A DNA stretch of 64,000 nucleotides. Origin: Inonotus obliquus. Lineage: Eukaryota > Basidiomycota > Agaricomycetes > Hymenochaetales > Hymenochaetaceae. A program made the translations under genes and the position numbers. Shown here in pieces: positions 52,183-63,151 of the stretch. Within the stretch, counting starts at the first letter, position 1. Each line of letters starts with the position of its first letter. The DNA is taken from positions 2,294,001 through 2,358,000 of the forward strand of contig JAJHTX010000006.1 of NCBI GenBank assembly GCA_032164295.1. The letters run 5' to 3'. The notes below the pieces were generated by a model. That model searched no databases. It had not been told where the DNA came from and saw nothing but the letters and a program-made list of their open reading frames with translations.

Positions 52183-53271
52183 GGCAGATAGGTTGGCCAA
52201 GGAAGCAGCAAACCTCCCACCAACGAGCGAACTCCCCTCCATTGCCGCCCTATTAGAGAAGGCAGTCGACGAACTCCTAGCCTCCTGGAATGGCGAGATC
52301 AGCCGCTCTACAGACAACAGACCCCAGTACCTCGGCATCAATGGCCAAGCCTCGAGGAAACCCAGAAAACTACTGAAGCTCGCCTGACGGCGAAAGGACA
52401 TTGTGTGCGTCGCACAAGTGCTATGCAATGCAGGCCCGTTCGGCAGTTTCTTCAAGCGACTCCCAAGGGCGTACCGCCTACAACGTGGAGTCACCATCCA
52501 CTGTCGCTGGCACAACCACCCCCCCCTGGCCAGTACAATCCCCAGCACACATTCTCGGCGGCTGCGAGGTCCTGGCTAGGACACTAAACTGGCCAGCCAC
52601 CACACGCCCGCCTGCACACTACACCGAATGGGTCGAGGATAGAAACCTCGGGCCCCTTGCAGACTGGCTAAAGGAAACCACACCTTTCTTCATCACAGAC
52701 CGAGCATCCGCCGAGGCTATAGCCTTGGCATACGTGTGAATGGAGGAAGAAGGCCTGGACACTCGGGACGATCACATCAACCTAGGGATCGCACGCAACT
52801 ACGCACAAGAGGAACTGGGACCAGAGGCGGAGACGCCTCTGGAATGGGCAAGGCAACTCACAAGGTCAGATTCTTAATTGTTTATGACTCGGTTATGTTC
52901 CTTCCCCCCCCCGTTAATACTATTCCCTCCACACTCCTATCTTACCTGTTTCCTTTATTTTCTTCAAAGTTGTATGTTTATATGATTATGACCGGCCCTA
53001 AACAAACTTGACCGAAACGGGCAACTTTTCGTAAATAACTTTATTAAGCTTACTAATTTCTAAACACGTTTCTGTTACCCCTTCATATTCCCCTACCTCC
53101 CCAGCGTCGCGCCCTTTAGTCCTTTCTTTAGAGCACTATACTACTACCTTTTTCTCTGCTTTTCTTACCTTACTACTCTTAGAGTTCCCACCACCACGTA
53201 GATTTTGTCTGCCGCGCACTTGTAACTAGAATTACTGACGCGCGTAATAAATACATTTTTTTTAAAAAAAA
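52183..53271 (+). mobile_element. 5'-truncated LINE (RNase H end and 3' UTR)
   Basis: Starts inside an RNase H-like segment (ADRLAKEAANLPPTSEL) and contains decayed coding sequence with stops. It ends in an AT-rich 3' part with TTTTTTTTT then AAAAAAAAAA. Flanked by the 12-bp direct repeat AATCGCATTCCT (52171-52182 and 53272-53283). 5' truncation, A-tail and a long duplication are the marks of target-primed reverse transcription. The clade cannot be told from the remaining part. Confidence 0.85.
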
Positions 53272-53319
53272 AATCGCATTCCTTCACGTGACACTTTTCA
53301 CTTGACTTTGAATTTGATT

Positions 53320-53560
53320 TTTTCATGAATCTCCCTCGTCTTTCTTGAGGTTTGAGCACTGGTACTTGAGATCGGTAGCATTCATTCTGATACACCAAGT
53401 ATTTCTAACACATGTACTATACAGGATAAGGGCGTGCGGTTCCCGGGACTGGTCACTGGTACCTGCCAAAATGCCTACCGGTGGTAGGGCTACCTGCGGT
53501 CGGCTGGCGTCGACAAGGCTTTTCCAGCCTCCGACGGGGGGGAAGGTAAATTGGTGGCTC
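53320..53560. repeat. Diverged arm of the 45-kb palindrome
   Basis: CATGAATCTCCCTCGTCTTT...GATACACCAAGTATTTCTAACA...AAAATGCC matches the left arm at 45090-45254. No matching second arm is present here. Confidence 0.75.
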
Positions 53561-53589
53561 TAACGTTTTGGTGGCCGTGAATAAGGTGG

Positions 53590-53790
53590 GATGACGAATC
53601 AAAATTTCCACCGCATAGCTGTCGTATGAAAGGTAGCGGATACAAAGGTACGCCCGTAGCTCGTCGTATGAAAGGCTACTTGGATCGATTGGATACGGCA
53701 ATGTCTTCGTAAAGTAAATATATCGCAGATAATTTCAGGTGTATTCCTGTCTATGGTGGGTGTAATACGTCCGGTGGTAAGTTGCAGCAT
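53590..53790 (-). pseudogene. F6: F-box relic
   Basis: Antisense reading gives TPEIICDIF and, after frame changes, LPYPIDPSS followed directly by SYDELRAYLC, so a piece between the F-box and the SYGELW block has been deleted. Only the N-terminal region survives. Confidence 0.7.
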
Positions 53791-54326
53791 TTTCAGCCCA
53801 CTTCTCGGAAGACAGTCGCGCCTTTGAGTTCGCACTGACATCAAGCGACGGCGTAAATGAAATGGACGCGATACTTTATTGTACAAGTTGTGAATTGGTT
53901 AATGAGGGAGGAAGACGACCGCATTCGGTAGCTTGTGAATTATTCAGAGGGACACGTCTATGGCAATGTAATGAGAATAGGAACTTACTGTACATAAAAT
54001 ACGATGTGAAGAAGATGGTCTCGTGGATAACTTCAGGCGATGATATACGAGACCGGATATCGCTTCTCGTATATTCTTGGGTGAAAGGGAATCGATTGAA
54101 AAACCAAAACATTTAAATAGAACTACACAAAGGTTCCCGGTACGAGATTCAAACAAACTGTGCAGCATGGAAATGGGCAGACGAAAAAGCCATCCAGCCC
54201 TCGATACCTCGGAGTCCTCCACATCCCAATATTCGTACAGATCCACTCCCAAATTCCGGCCAGCACACATGCTATAATGCCTTTCTCCAACAACACAAAC
54301 AGAGGCTCGAGAATTCCTCCTCATCT
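53791..54326. other. Spacer with 3' flank of F7
   Basis: No gene. Contains DNA shared with the F2 3' flank (inverted). Confidence 0.4.
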
Positions 54327-55682
54327 TCAACGCGGACTATACAAAATAAGAGACATATTACTTCGAAGGTCGATGACGCCGGCATCTTGATCAGTATCCG
54401 CCACGTCGACTGAACGTTTACTCCCGTTCGGGTTAATAAAATCAACCCTTCCAAGCATCCCAAGGATAGACGCTCGAGACTTTGCCATCGTGAGCAATGG
54501 CTCTAGCCACGCATTCGGATTGTTATGGGATGGAAATAGGGAAAGGTTCATGTACGACAGTCCAGGACAAATGACACGTTTGCCAGTGAGTGAATTGTAT
54601 TCGTCCATACCGCCCGTGACAGTGAGCTGGCGGAAGAACCGGTCTGATAGCGTCGTATCTTTGAGTCTTAGATCCTCGAGGGTAGGCAAGAGCCTTAGGA
54701 TACCAATCAACGTCTCTTCACTTGCATCCTTGCATCCAAATTCCAAATTCGTGAGGCGAGGTGTGGAGCGTTGAAAGAAGCCGAGCAGCGTCTCACTTCC
54801 AGTCTTGCAAACGTAAATCAATGTCTTCAGAGAAGGAATCGTCACAGCATCGATAATAATCGCGGGAAGCTTGTTATCCGAAGTCCAGAGACTCAAATCC
54901 TCGAGGTTTGAATGCACGAGGCGGTTTTCGGGCGAGGGCGGTGGCGTAGAAAAATCCAACAGGTAAGAGTGAATAAATAATTCGCGCAAACAAGGATTGG
55001 CCCTGAGGAACGTAAGGCAGAGAAGGACAGAGCGAACATCTTCCTTCTGATCGGGATATCCTGAAAGAAGGGAGGAGGACAAGAGGACTCGCTCCAAAGA
55101 TGACGGCAGATTATCAGTTACCAGGTGGAAATTGTCGTGGTGAATGTCCAGACTCCTGAGCCGCAACGAATGCGTGAGATCAGCCGTGGGATACACAGGT
55201 GAATCTGAGTGGAGTCTCAGCGACGTTAACAGTGGCGTGTTGGTTAGATTAAACCCTGGAAATCGAGGCGAAAATGCCGCATTATGGCAGGAAATGGCTA
55301 CGTCCTTCCATCGATGTTGATTTTGGAGTAGCATCGTGAAAATGTGTTCAACGGCTTGGGAAACTCGTACCATGCCTGGTGACGAAAATTCGAGCACGTA
55401 GTTGAGCAAAGCGCCGTTCGTTCTCGAGAGCCACGTATCAAAAATTTCCACGACCATTTCTCGTGTCTTCTGAGTATTGAATCCTGATACTGAGTAGGTC
55501 ATGCAAAGGTACGCCCATAGCTCGCCATACGAAAGGGAGAGCTTGCGCCAAGACTGACAGACATGGGAGACGCGGAGGGGAGAGCGGATGGATTCCTTGT
55601 ATGGAGGATTACTCGGGTCGATCGGATATGGCAATGTCCTCAGAAATATATCGCAGGATATCTCAGGCGGAATCCTGTCCAT
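54327..55682 (-). CDS. F7: F-box/LRR-like protein
   Basis: Intact single exon, 451 residues from ATG 55682 (MDRIPPEISCDIFLRTLPYP); frame open upstream to a GTG at 55736 but the ATG used by F2 is ATC here. Body as in F2 (GFNTQKTREMVVE; MVRVSQAVEHIFTML; LDFSTPPPSPENR; ends LILYSPR). Forms the outer arm of the inverted duplication with F2. Confidence 0.85.
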   Translation of the reverse strand: MDRIPPEISCDIFLRTLPYPIDPSNPPYKESIRSPLRVSHVCQSWRKLSLSYGELWAYLCMTYSVSGFNTQKTREMVVEIFDTWLSRTNGALLNYVLEFSSPGMVRVSQAVEHIFTMLLQNQHRWKDVAISCHNAAFSPRFPGFNLTNTPLLTSLRLHSDSPVYPTADLTHSLRLRSLDIHHDNFHLVTDNLPSSLERVLLSSSLLSGYPDQKEDVRSVLLCLTFLRANPCLRELFIHSYLLDFSTPPPSPENRLVHSNLEDLSLWTSDNKLPAIIIDAVTIPSLKTLIYVCKTGSETLLGFFQRSTPRLTNLEFGCKDASEETLIGILRLLPTLEDLRLKDTTLSDRFFRQLTVTGGMDEYNSLTGKRVICPGLSYMNLSLFPSHNNPNAWLEPLLTMAKSRASILGMLGRVDFINPNGSKRSVDVADTDQDAGVIDLRSNMSLILYSPR

Positions 55683-55982
55683 AGAGGCGTAATCGCCGAT
55701 GGCAAGTTGCAGCGCTTTCGGCCCGGAGAGAAACACTCAAAAGTCGTGCAGTTGATATCTGCATTAACATTGAGCGATTGCGAAAGGAACTCGAACGCGA
55801 TGCTTACCCGGTGGATGCACAGAACACAGACGTACGTACAATTCTAAACTCGAATGAGATGAGACCAAGCTGAGACAATAGAGAGGTATAAATAATGATT
55901 CTACACGCACGTGTTTCCGCATCTCACGTGTTATCTGTCACTTTCTTCTTAGCTTAGGGCCAAATCGATCGTTAGCACTTCC

Positions 55983-56060
55983 AGCCAACATCGATGGGAA
56001 ATTGGCGTGACAAGATTCTGTTGCAAACGACTGAGCTACCGATTCTGGGGCCCATTTGGG
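55983..56060 (-). repeat. Dispersed repeat with tRNA-like 5' half, copy 2
   Basis: Minus-strand CCCAAATGGGCCCC, GGTAGCTCAGTCGTTTGCAA and CATCGATGTTGGCT match the copy at 11971-12046, with indels between blocks. Confidence 0.45.
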
Positions 56061-57180
56061 ACCTTTGTATCCGCCACCTTTTTTCGACATCCGGAAGAGA
56101 CGAGTGGAAATCTTTGATACGTAGTTCTCCAGAACAGAACGAACGGCGCACCGCTCAATTACTTGTTGATGTGAGACGAAGGGGAAAAGGCCCCTAGAGG
56201 AGGCCGAATACATCTTCGCGAATTTGCTCGAAAATCAACACCGCTGGATGGAAGGACATGCACTTCTCTCACTTTAAATCGGAAGAGTTTCCGGTCTTTG
56301 ACTTGAACAACATGCCTCTGTTAACATCGTTAAGGCTTTATCCCAACTCGTCGCTGCATGCCATGGCTAATTCCACTCAGTCTTCGCAGCTCAGGAGATT
56401 GAAGGTTCGTTGACTTGGTATCTGATATGCACCCGTTAACTTCGGAGCAGGTTCGACTATCCTTCTCCTTTTACTCTTCACAATCTCACTCGGAAAACAT
56501 CCGCTCTGCTATGCCTGAAGTTCCTGATGGCTAATCCAACTCTGCGTGGATTTTGTGCTACGTCCAATCACCTGGCTTCCTCGTCGCCGTTACTTTTGGA
56601 CGAAAACCCAATTCTTCATACTAATCTCGATGACTTAATGTTGTCGGCAGCCTCTGGCAGTGAGCTTACATCGATGATCTTTGACGACATGGCAAATCTA
56701 TCTTGAGAACGCTGAATTGTCCGGAGCGAGACGCTATTCCGCTTCTTTCAACACTCCACACCTCCCCTCACAAAACTGGATCTGGAATGCAAGGACGCGG
56801 TTGAAGAGACGTTGATTACTATCTTCCGCCTATTGCCTACCCTCAAGGATCTACGATTCAGACATACGACGCTGCCAGAATGGTCCTCCGTTTGCTCACT
56901 GTCACGGATGGTATGGACCAGGACAATTCAGTCACTATCGAACGTGTCATTTGCCCTGTGTTATTGTACTTGTACCTTTCCTGACCTCGCACGCACAACG
57001 ATCGAATATGTGGCTAGAGCTGTTTCTCACCATGGTAAAGTCTCCAGCGTATTTTTTAGGGACACTTAGAAGGGTTAGGTTCTCCGCCAAGAATGGTTTC
57101 GTGCATGATGGAGTCCACGTACTACCTAGCGGGTATTGATCGGTATGCCAACATCATTAACTTGGATAGCAGTCCCACAT
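56061..57180 (+). pseudogene. F8: decayed F-box gene
   Basis: Lacks the F-box itself; picks up at RTNGAPLNYLL (about 56135) and continues with frameshifts and stops through QHRWM, LNNMPLLTSLRLYPNSS, and IFRLLPTLKDLRFRHTTL (56815) to a C-terminal GIDRYANIINLDS (about 57140). More diverged than the other family members, so an older copy. Confidence 0.8.
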
Positions 57181-57610
57181 TTCGCGGGTCGTATGAGTAT
57201 AAGGAAAGCTATCGTATTTCTTTTCCGTGGCTGTTACTTTCTTCACTCAATTGTTTTGCATTGAATAACCTGCACTGCCTTCAATTTTCTTGTACTCAAC
57301 ATCTTGTACTCAATAAATTCACCGTTTCGTTGCCGTTGTCCTAAAAACACGATGTAGAAAGTATAAGAAGCCTGATGTTCCATTGTAGCGTATACTAATA
57401 CTTATCAGGGCCCACCAATACGGAGTAGAAAAAAAAACATTCAAGTATAAGTATGAAGTAGAAACAGTACTACTCTTCATCTCGCAGTGAAGTTGGCCCT
57501 TGCATATGCGGCCTAAATTATTGTGTGTTGTAAACCGACATTAGATTACCATCCTCAAACATGATTGATAAATAGACCAAAAACAGACTAGGACTACCTG
57601 AAATACATCT
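57181..57610. other. Intergenic region
   Basis: 3' regions of F8 and of the dioxygenase gene; nothing else seen. Confidence 0.4.
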
Positions 57611-58947
57611 CTAATACACATTCACTTGATCTGGAATACCATCTGGGAAGAACTGTTTGAAGAGCTCTGGGTAGTGCCGTTGCGCAACATCCGGATGACT
57701 CCTGCGATAAGCATCATCATAAGTCAAACGTGAGATTCAGTGACAATGAGTCAGATATTACGAACTTTACTCTGCCGATAAGCTCGACTTGACCAGTAGG
57801 AAGAGTGTTATACTCTCCGTAGTTGACAGCTGAGATGGGAGTGAGCTTCATGGCAGCATGGTGGAGGGAGTTATACGTACAATCCGTCGAACCAGTTTGC
57901 CCCCGTTCCTCCTTTAATTTCAGAATTTCAGTCGGGACTGCAAGTTCAGATATCCGTAAGTTAAGCGACGGCGGTAGTAGATGGAAAGAATGCGCACATT
58001 CTGGGATATGTTCAGAAAGGACGATGCCCTGGGTGATACGCTGGAAGAATGGGACTGAGTAGCGAGGAGTTGAGCCGACTGCGGGGCTCAAGACGCGATG
58101 GCTTGTTGCACGAGCAATACCGCGCGTCACTGATTCGAGACCCTTCCCAAGGTTAATAACAAGCGTATCGGGAAGTGGAGGGGCGTCTATCCATTGACCA
58201 GCTAGTGACTGGACCTGCAGACCTCGATGGGGTGATGCCTGAAGCAACAAGGTTAAGAAACCAGCATCGTAGTGTGGACCAACTCCTTGGGAAGAATCTG
58301 ATTCGGATTTAGGTGATGGGTATTTGACTATTTTGCCTCTGTGTTGGATTTTGTCTGGTGATTCGAAATACGCCCCGAGACCGTCTGGTGGTAGGCCGAG
58401 GGCTTCCGAGAGGAGAGCAATGAGCTCGTAACTGAGGTCTGTGAGGCGTGCGTAGTACTCGTTGAAAGTTGCTCGGAATCCGGGTATATCTTGCTCGTCT
58501 GGCCACTACATCTTTCAATCAGCTTTGTCATCCGGCATACCAGTCAATCGCTCCTCATACCTGTGATTCTCCCTGTAATTTCTTATAATCGGGCTCACCC
58601 TCCTTATACCCTTCACCCTTATACTCCGTCCCAAAATCAAACTGCTCGCGTTGATCAGTCGCTCCACGCGTAAGTTCCGCACCAAATCTCGAATATCCAA
58701 GGAAATGTGGAGAATTCGCCATGCGCAACAAGTCTTTCTTCTCTTGCGGTAATTCAAAGAGTTTCGGGATATAATCGATGAGAGAAGATACGAGAGTAGG
58801 TGGGACGGGTGGGTTCTTGAGATAGAAAAACCCAACGAAGATGAGGGCGTGTCGGAGTTGAAGGATGAATGATGCACGACCTTCGGGTGTCAAGAGGAGG
58901 TTATAGTCGAGGACAGGTACGCTTGTGAAATCATGCTTCGAGGCCAT
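57611..58947 (-). CDS. 2-oxoglutarate/Fe(II)-dependent dioxygenase, isopenicillin-N-synthase-like, 4 exons
   Basis: Soluble oxygenase that would use Fe(II), 2-oxoglutarate and O2 to oxidise a small molecule; substrate unknown. Exons 58947-58561, 58505-57881, 57829-57766 and 57701-57611, all GT-AG with matching phases, give 388 residues. N-terminal DIOX_N region (VPVLDYNLLL; FVGFFYLKN). Metal-binding triad: His207 and Asp209 in VGPHYDAGF, His265 in TSHRVLSP. 2-oxoglutarate-binding Arg277 in TPRYSVPFF. The C-terminus SHPDVAQRHYPELF is typical of the fungal family. No cluster genes around it, so no pathway can be inferred. Confidence 0.92.
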
Positions 58948-60283
58948 ACTTGATCAAGCACCAGTATTCTTCTAGCGGAAGAATAGACACAAGTAGAATC
59001 TGTTGTTGTGCGCCGTCGTTGAGGATGTCGTTCATTTCATCCATGGTCATGCTTATATGCGCTTCCGGCGAACGGATGACGCTATCAGACGCAATCCCGA
59101 TATGCATACAAATTCCCTGTACTTTCCGCTCCCGTGTGTACATATGGACGATTTGGGAATTTGACCTGGTCTACGTGTGGAACCTATTTGAGTGTCTCTC
59201 AAGCTTGAGATAAACTGTAGAGCCGTGTTGAAACCATATCCAGTCACTTGAGCTTCACGAAAGGATTTGTATTGTTTTGTGTCTCGTGAACGACTTTGGA
59301 GACCACAGATAATCAATTAGATTGTTATTTGAAATCGTAACTGTAATTACCTGAAAAAATACAACCGTCGTTAGTGCAGTTCTGCAGACAACTTACTAGG
59401 CAACTAAAACGTGAATGAAAGTCGAGGATAACCTGTGTGAAAACTATAATTCCTAGTGAGAAACTCTTAGCGTGACTTCACCCACTTCCCGTCAATACAG
59501 TCCAAAATCAGACACTTCTAACCACACTCCATCAAATCCCGTCCATCCTATGAGCAATAACTACCTAGATTGCACCCATAATTTCTCCGCGGTACATCTT
59601 TCGGAGTAGTTATGGTGGTAAGAGGAATATCTTTCCCACCAAAGTCTTCTCAGGGGTCTTCATCATTTTTCTAACGCTTGCTTTGAAGTTGGCTCATGCA
59701 ATTGTGGATAGAAATTCTCGGACGGTTATCGTACAGATCTAGACTTGGAGTTTGTTTCACACATTATCGCAGTTTTTGTTCAAGTATTTTTCCGCCATCG
59801 TTATCGTCTAGATGGGGACAGGCTCCGAGACGAGATCGAAATGATAGACTACCGGCTGGCCGTGTAAATTAAGCACATGTCCCACATAACCTGTGAGTCG
59901 GAGAAAAGGAATATATAAACGTGAATGGAAAGCAGGTAGTCTATTTTACGAGAACGTTGCTTCCTTTGTTCAATTGCTGAAAACAATAAAAGAATATGAA
60001 CAGACAAGAACTTGAACATGTTGTAGCGGTGGGGTGCGGAGGATGGTATACGTAGGATACAGCTATTGCATGGAACAATCGTAACTATAACCTGATGAAA
60101 ATAAGGAGTTTGGGTTTGTTGGGAACGTCAGCGCGCATCGTCAATGGCATTAGTGATATTAGTTAAGAGGGCCGGAAATGAATCCCGACGTGGTGAGGGA
60201 TGACGATGGTTGATATTAGATAGATCATAAAGGAATCTCCCCTGATCTGATTCACGCATACACCGCGCGGTGAACAATAACGT
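58948..60283. other. Intergenic region
   Basis: Upstream region of the dioxygenase and downstream region of the GT32 gene. Only short, unsupported open frames; no repeat or RNA gene recognised. Confidence 0.4.
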
Positions 60284-61886
60284 CTAGGAGATCTTTCGTC
60301 CTTTCGTTTCATCATTCTCATCTTCATCCTCGCGAAGTGTGCTTTCCGACGAGCTGAGGCGCGATGCAGGTGACGAAGAGCGGAATGTGCTTTCATCTTC
60401 TTCGTGATCCGGAAGAGAGACGGAGTCGCGCCAGAGTCGCAACAACAAGTTCCTCCTCCTCTGCTGTTCGGGCCTGCTCCGACTTTCCCCAGCGCCCACA
60501 TCTTCCCCATCACCCTCATTCTCCAACAGAAGCTCACGTTCCATATCAAACAATTCAACATCCTGTGCGCGCCTCCTTTCTGCTCTGCTAGTACGTCGGT
60601 AACACAGCCAAAACGCGCCGGAGAAGCAAATCACGGTAATTAGCATTATCTTCCAAGGCACAAGAAGCCACTCGACGGCTACGCCGATCGCTTTGATCAC
60701 GCTGGCATCCCCACGGTGCCAGCTCGCTGCACCTAGATGGTCAAAGATTGGGGTATGTGATACGCCACCTGAGCAACCGTATCAGACGACCAACTTGACA
60801 TGAAGTAGTGAAATGATCTCTCTCTCACCAAGCTTGTATTCCCTAGGCAGAACACGCAGCTTGCCGTGTTCCGAGTACGTCGCATGCATTGTTGAGATGT
60901 AATGGCATCCCGCCGAGAACCTGGAAAGAAAGGGAAGCACAATCAGCTATTTTTGTCCCACATGAGGAAGGGCTCTCCATCCGGCATGGGGCGTCAAACA
61001 CCGAGATATCACCACCGGCTCGTACGTGCCGGATACGGGTCCGATTTCAGTGCGGTGCCGCCTTCCGAACGGAGTTGGGATAAAGCATTGATACGACCCC
61101 TTACGCGTCATCGCGTAGTTTACGCGTACCTCGGACTCTGCATAATAAAAAATGGAACTCACATATCAGTTGCATAGAGCGAAATCCAGTTCAGGTCGAA
61201 GCGCTTGAGGTTGTCAATCGCGTGTTTAAGGAATGGATGACCCGGTGCAGCGGCCATGAACGCGTTATTAATTCCCGTCGGCAAGCCAGGAGGCGAGACC
61301 CAGTCCACGGTGGTGAAGAAGTCTAACGGAACCTTGCATTTGATGTCAAGGTCGAGGTATATTCCGCCAATTTTGTAGAGTATGAGGTAACGGATGACGT
61401 TGGACCGTTGGATTTCTGAAGTCGGATGAAGAGCGTGTTGGATGTATTAGCGATATTCGCGGCATGTGATGATGGAAAAGCACCTTGTCCGTAACCCAAG
61501 TACATATCCAGCAGCTCTGGGTAATTTTCCTCGACGAAAGCGTTCGCGCGGGGGGTGTCCCACAACTCAAACTTCCACTCTGGCGAAGGATTCAGAGCAC
61601 CGCAGCTCTCATTCGCTTCGCGCCATTTTTCCTTCATCTCAAGGTCACCAAGGCGAGCTTGGTGAATGATGCGCGGCACAATCTCTGGTGCGTCGGGCGG
61701 TGCGACGAGGTTTTCAAGGTCCCAGCCATCTCCTTGCCCGAGAACCGCTGTTGGCAAGAAGGTGAACGCGAAGTACGTGTATGCGAGCGTAAGGCCAACT
61801 GTGATGCGCTGCCAGAACACAATCAGAACGAAAAGAAGGATGCCAATGCGAATATAGTGTCGTCGCTGGAGGGATACGGTGTACAT
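60284..61886 (-). CDS. GT32 family glycosyltransferase (inositol-phosphoceramide mannosyltransferase-like), 4 exons
   Basis: Type II membrane glycosyltransferase, probably in the Golgi, moving a hexose (mannose in characterised relatives) from a nucleotide sugar; sphingolipid or glycoprotein acceptors are both known in the family. Exons 61886-61484, 61415-61163, 60920-60829 and 60768-60284, all GT-AG with matching phases, give 410 residues. N-terminal membrane anchor at about 13-35; PRIIHQ; then EIQRSNVIRYLILYKIGGIY followed by LDLD with the DXD metal site at Asp156/Asp158. A second hydrophobic segment at about 277-305 is followed by an acidic cytosolic tail. The C-terminal membrane segment favours the Sur1/Csg1-like branch. 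The third-last intron (61162-60921) is long at 242 nt. Confidence 0.92.
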
Positions 61887-62737
61887 TGTTTGATGACGCC
61901 TTTGGTGGGGGACGCCAAGAAGGGAGGGAGAAGGGGCTCAAGGGAGTAAGACAGATGAGATGAAGTTATCTTGTATCACTGTGTTGTGATTTTTTATTCG
62001 GGGTAGTTGCGCAGAAATCATCGGCCTGGTCAGCCGCGCCTCAGCACGAGTCGGGTCCCTGATTTCCAAGGCAGGATTTGTAGCCGGCTCTATTGCGAAA
62101 CGCTGACTCGTGTTTGCTGATACTAGCAAGGCTTGGCCGGCTGCCACCAATAGAATTCGGGCGAAGAGACGAGATGAGATACTCTGATACCACTGAGTCG
62201 AGGTTGCAGCTCGCTGGTCAACATCGATTCAGTACCCGGGGAACAGCCGTGTACCACCGCATTTGCCCAAAGGACCGGGTCCGAAACTAGTAGTGCGGTG
62301 AACATTCAATTTCGCCAAGACTTTGATGATGCACAGGATCCCAGTTCTAAATCCGATTGATCGCGTGTTGGTTGCACACAATTCCATCGTCCAAGAGAGC
62401 GCTCGATGCCGGACTCTCTTGCAATCAGCCAGAGACAACAGCACAGAAATTGCCAACTCTTCTATTCGAGGGACGCAAGGGACAGAAATTCATAAGATTG
62501 AAGAATCCACAACAACGGAAAATATACTTCTTACATAATCATTACACGTCGCACGTGAAGGTCCAGCCAATTGGTTCAATGGTTGTGGGCAGGGGACGGC
62601 AGCTTGGCCATGTTTCTGTTCCCATCTTAATCCCTCTATGCTGAGACGAAACGAAGTCAAAAGACCGTCATTCTACATACTCACCGACCAGCAGTATTAA
62701 ATTGATGGAATCATGATGAGAGGGGATAAGTTGGCTA
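61887..62737. other. Intergenic region, GT32 promoter side
   Basis: No gene. An AGCCAATTGG (CCAAT-type) box occurs at about 62566 and paired ACGTCGCACGTG words just before it. Confidence 0.35.
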
Positions 62738-62899
62738 TCATTGTGCTATGTTGATGAAGTCCAGTTCGCAGATGTGGAAGTAGCTGGGGCGTTTCTTGTG
62801 CTCTTGAACGAACGCCAAGTAGGTTTCTGAGCTTGTTGGTGTTGTGAGTGGAACACCGAGTACGCCGAAGAGGGCGGGAGGTGGCACGGGCGAATTGTT
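62738..62899 (-). pseudogene. Possible terminal exon or gene remnant
   Basis: After a possible acceptor TTTTGTAG the minus strand reads NNSPVPPPALFGVLGVPLTT and continues to SYFHICELDFINIAQ and a stop. It looks protein-like, but no convincing upstream exon fits before the divergent gene at 63152. Family not recognised. Confidence 0.25.
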
Positions 62900-63151
62900 C
62901 TACAAAAGGATGTCAGCATGCGATTCTCTACCCACGGTCATGACGCGGTTATTTTCCAATTGTTGCGGTCTTGTCACTGTGTGGCATGCACTACCTTTAC
63001 TTAGCACAGTCTTCATCGCCTCTGTTGCTCACCGCCTGAGGATATCAGCCCTCTTCCTCTCTTCTTTATACGCTCACCATTATCTTCTGGTCCCTCTCTC
63101 ATACTCTACGTCTTAGTCTCGTGGTCAGACTCTACAGCTGAGTAAAGGAGA

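Noticed and set aside
57717..58250. Reading the 2OG dioxygenase as one exon with an unrelated C-terminus
   Set aside because: Two small introns (57880-57830 and 57765-57702) restore the family-typical GEYNTLPTGQVELIGRVKSH end, so the unspliced reading is wrong.
60163..60561. Alternative minus-strand frame overlapping the GT32 C-terminus
   Set aside because: Shadow frame of the GT32 last exon; the GT32 frame has the family order WHRGDASV and the membrane segment.
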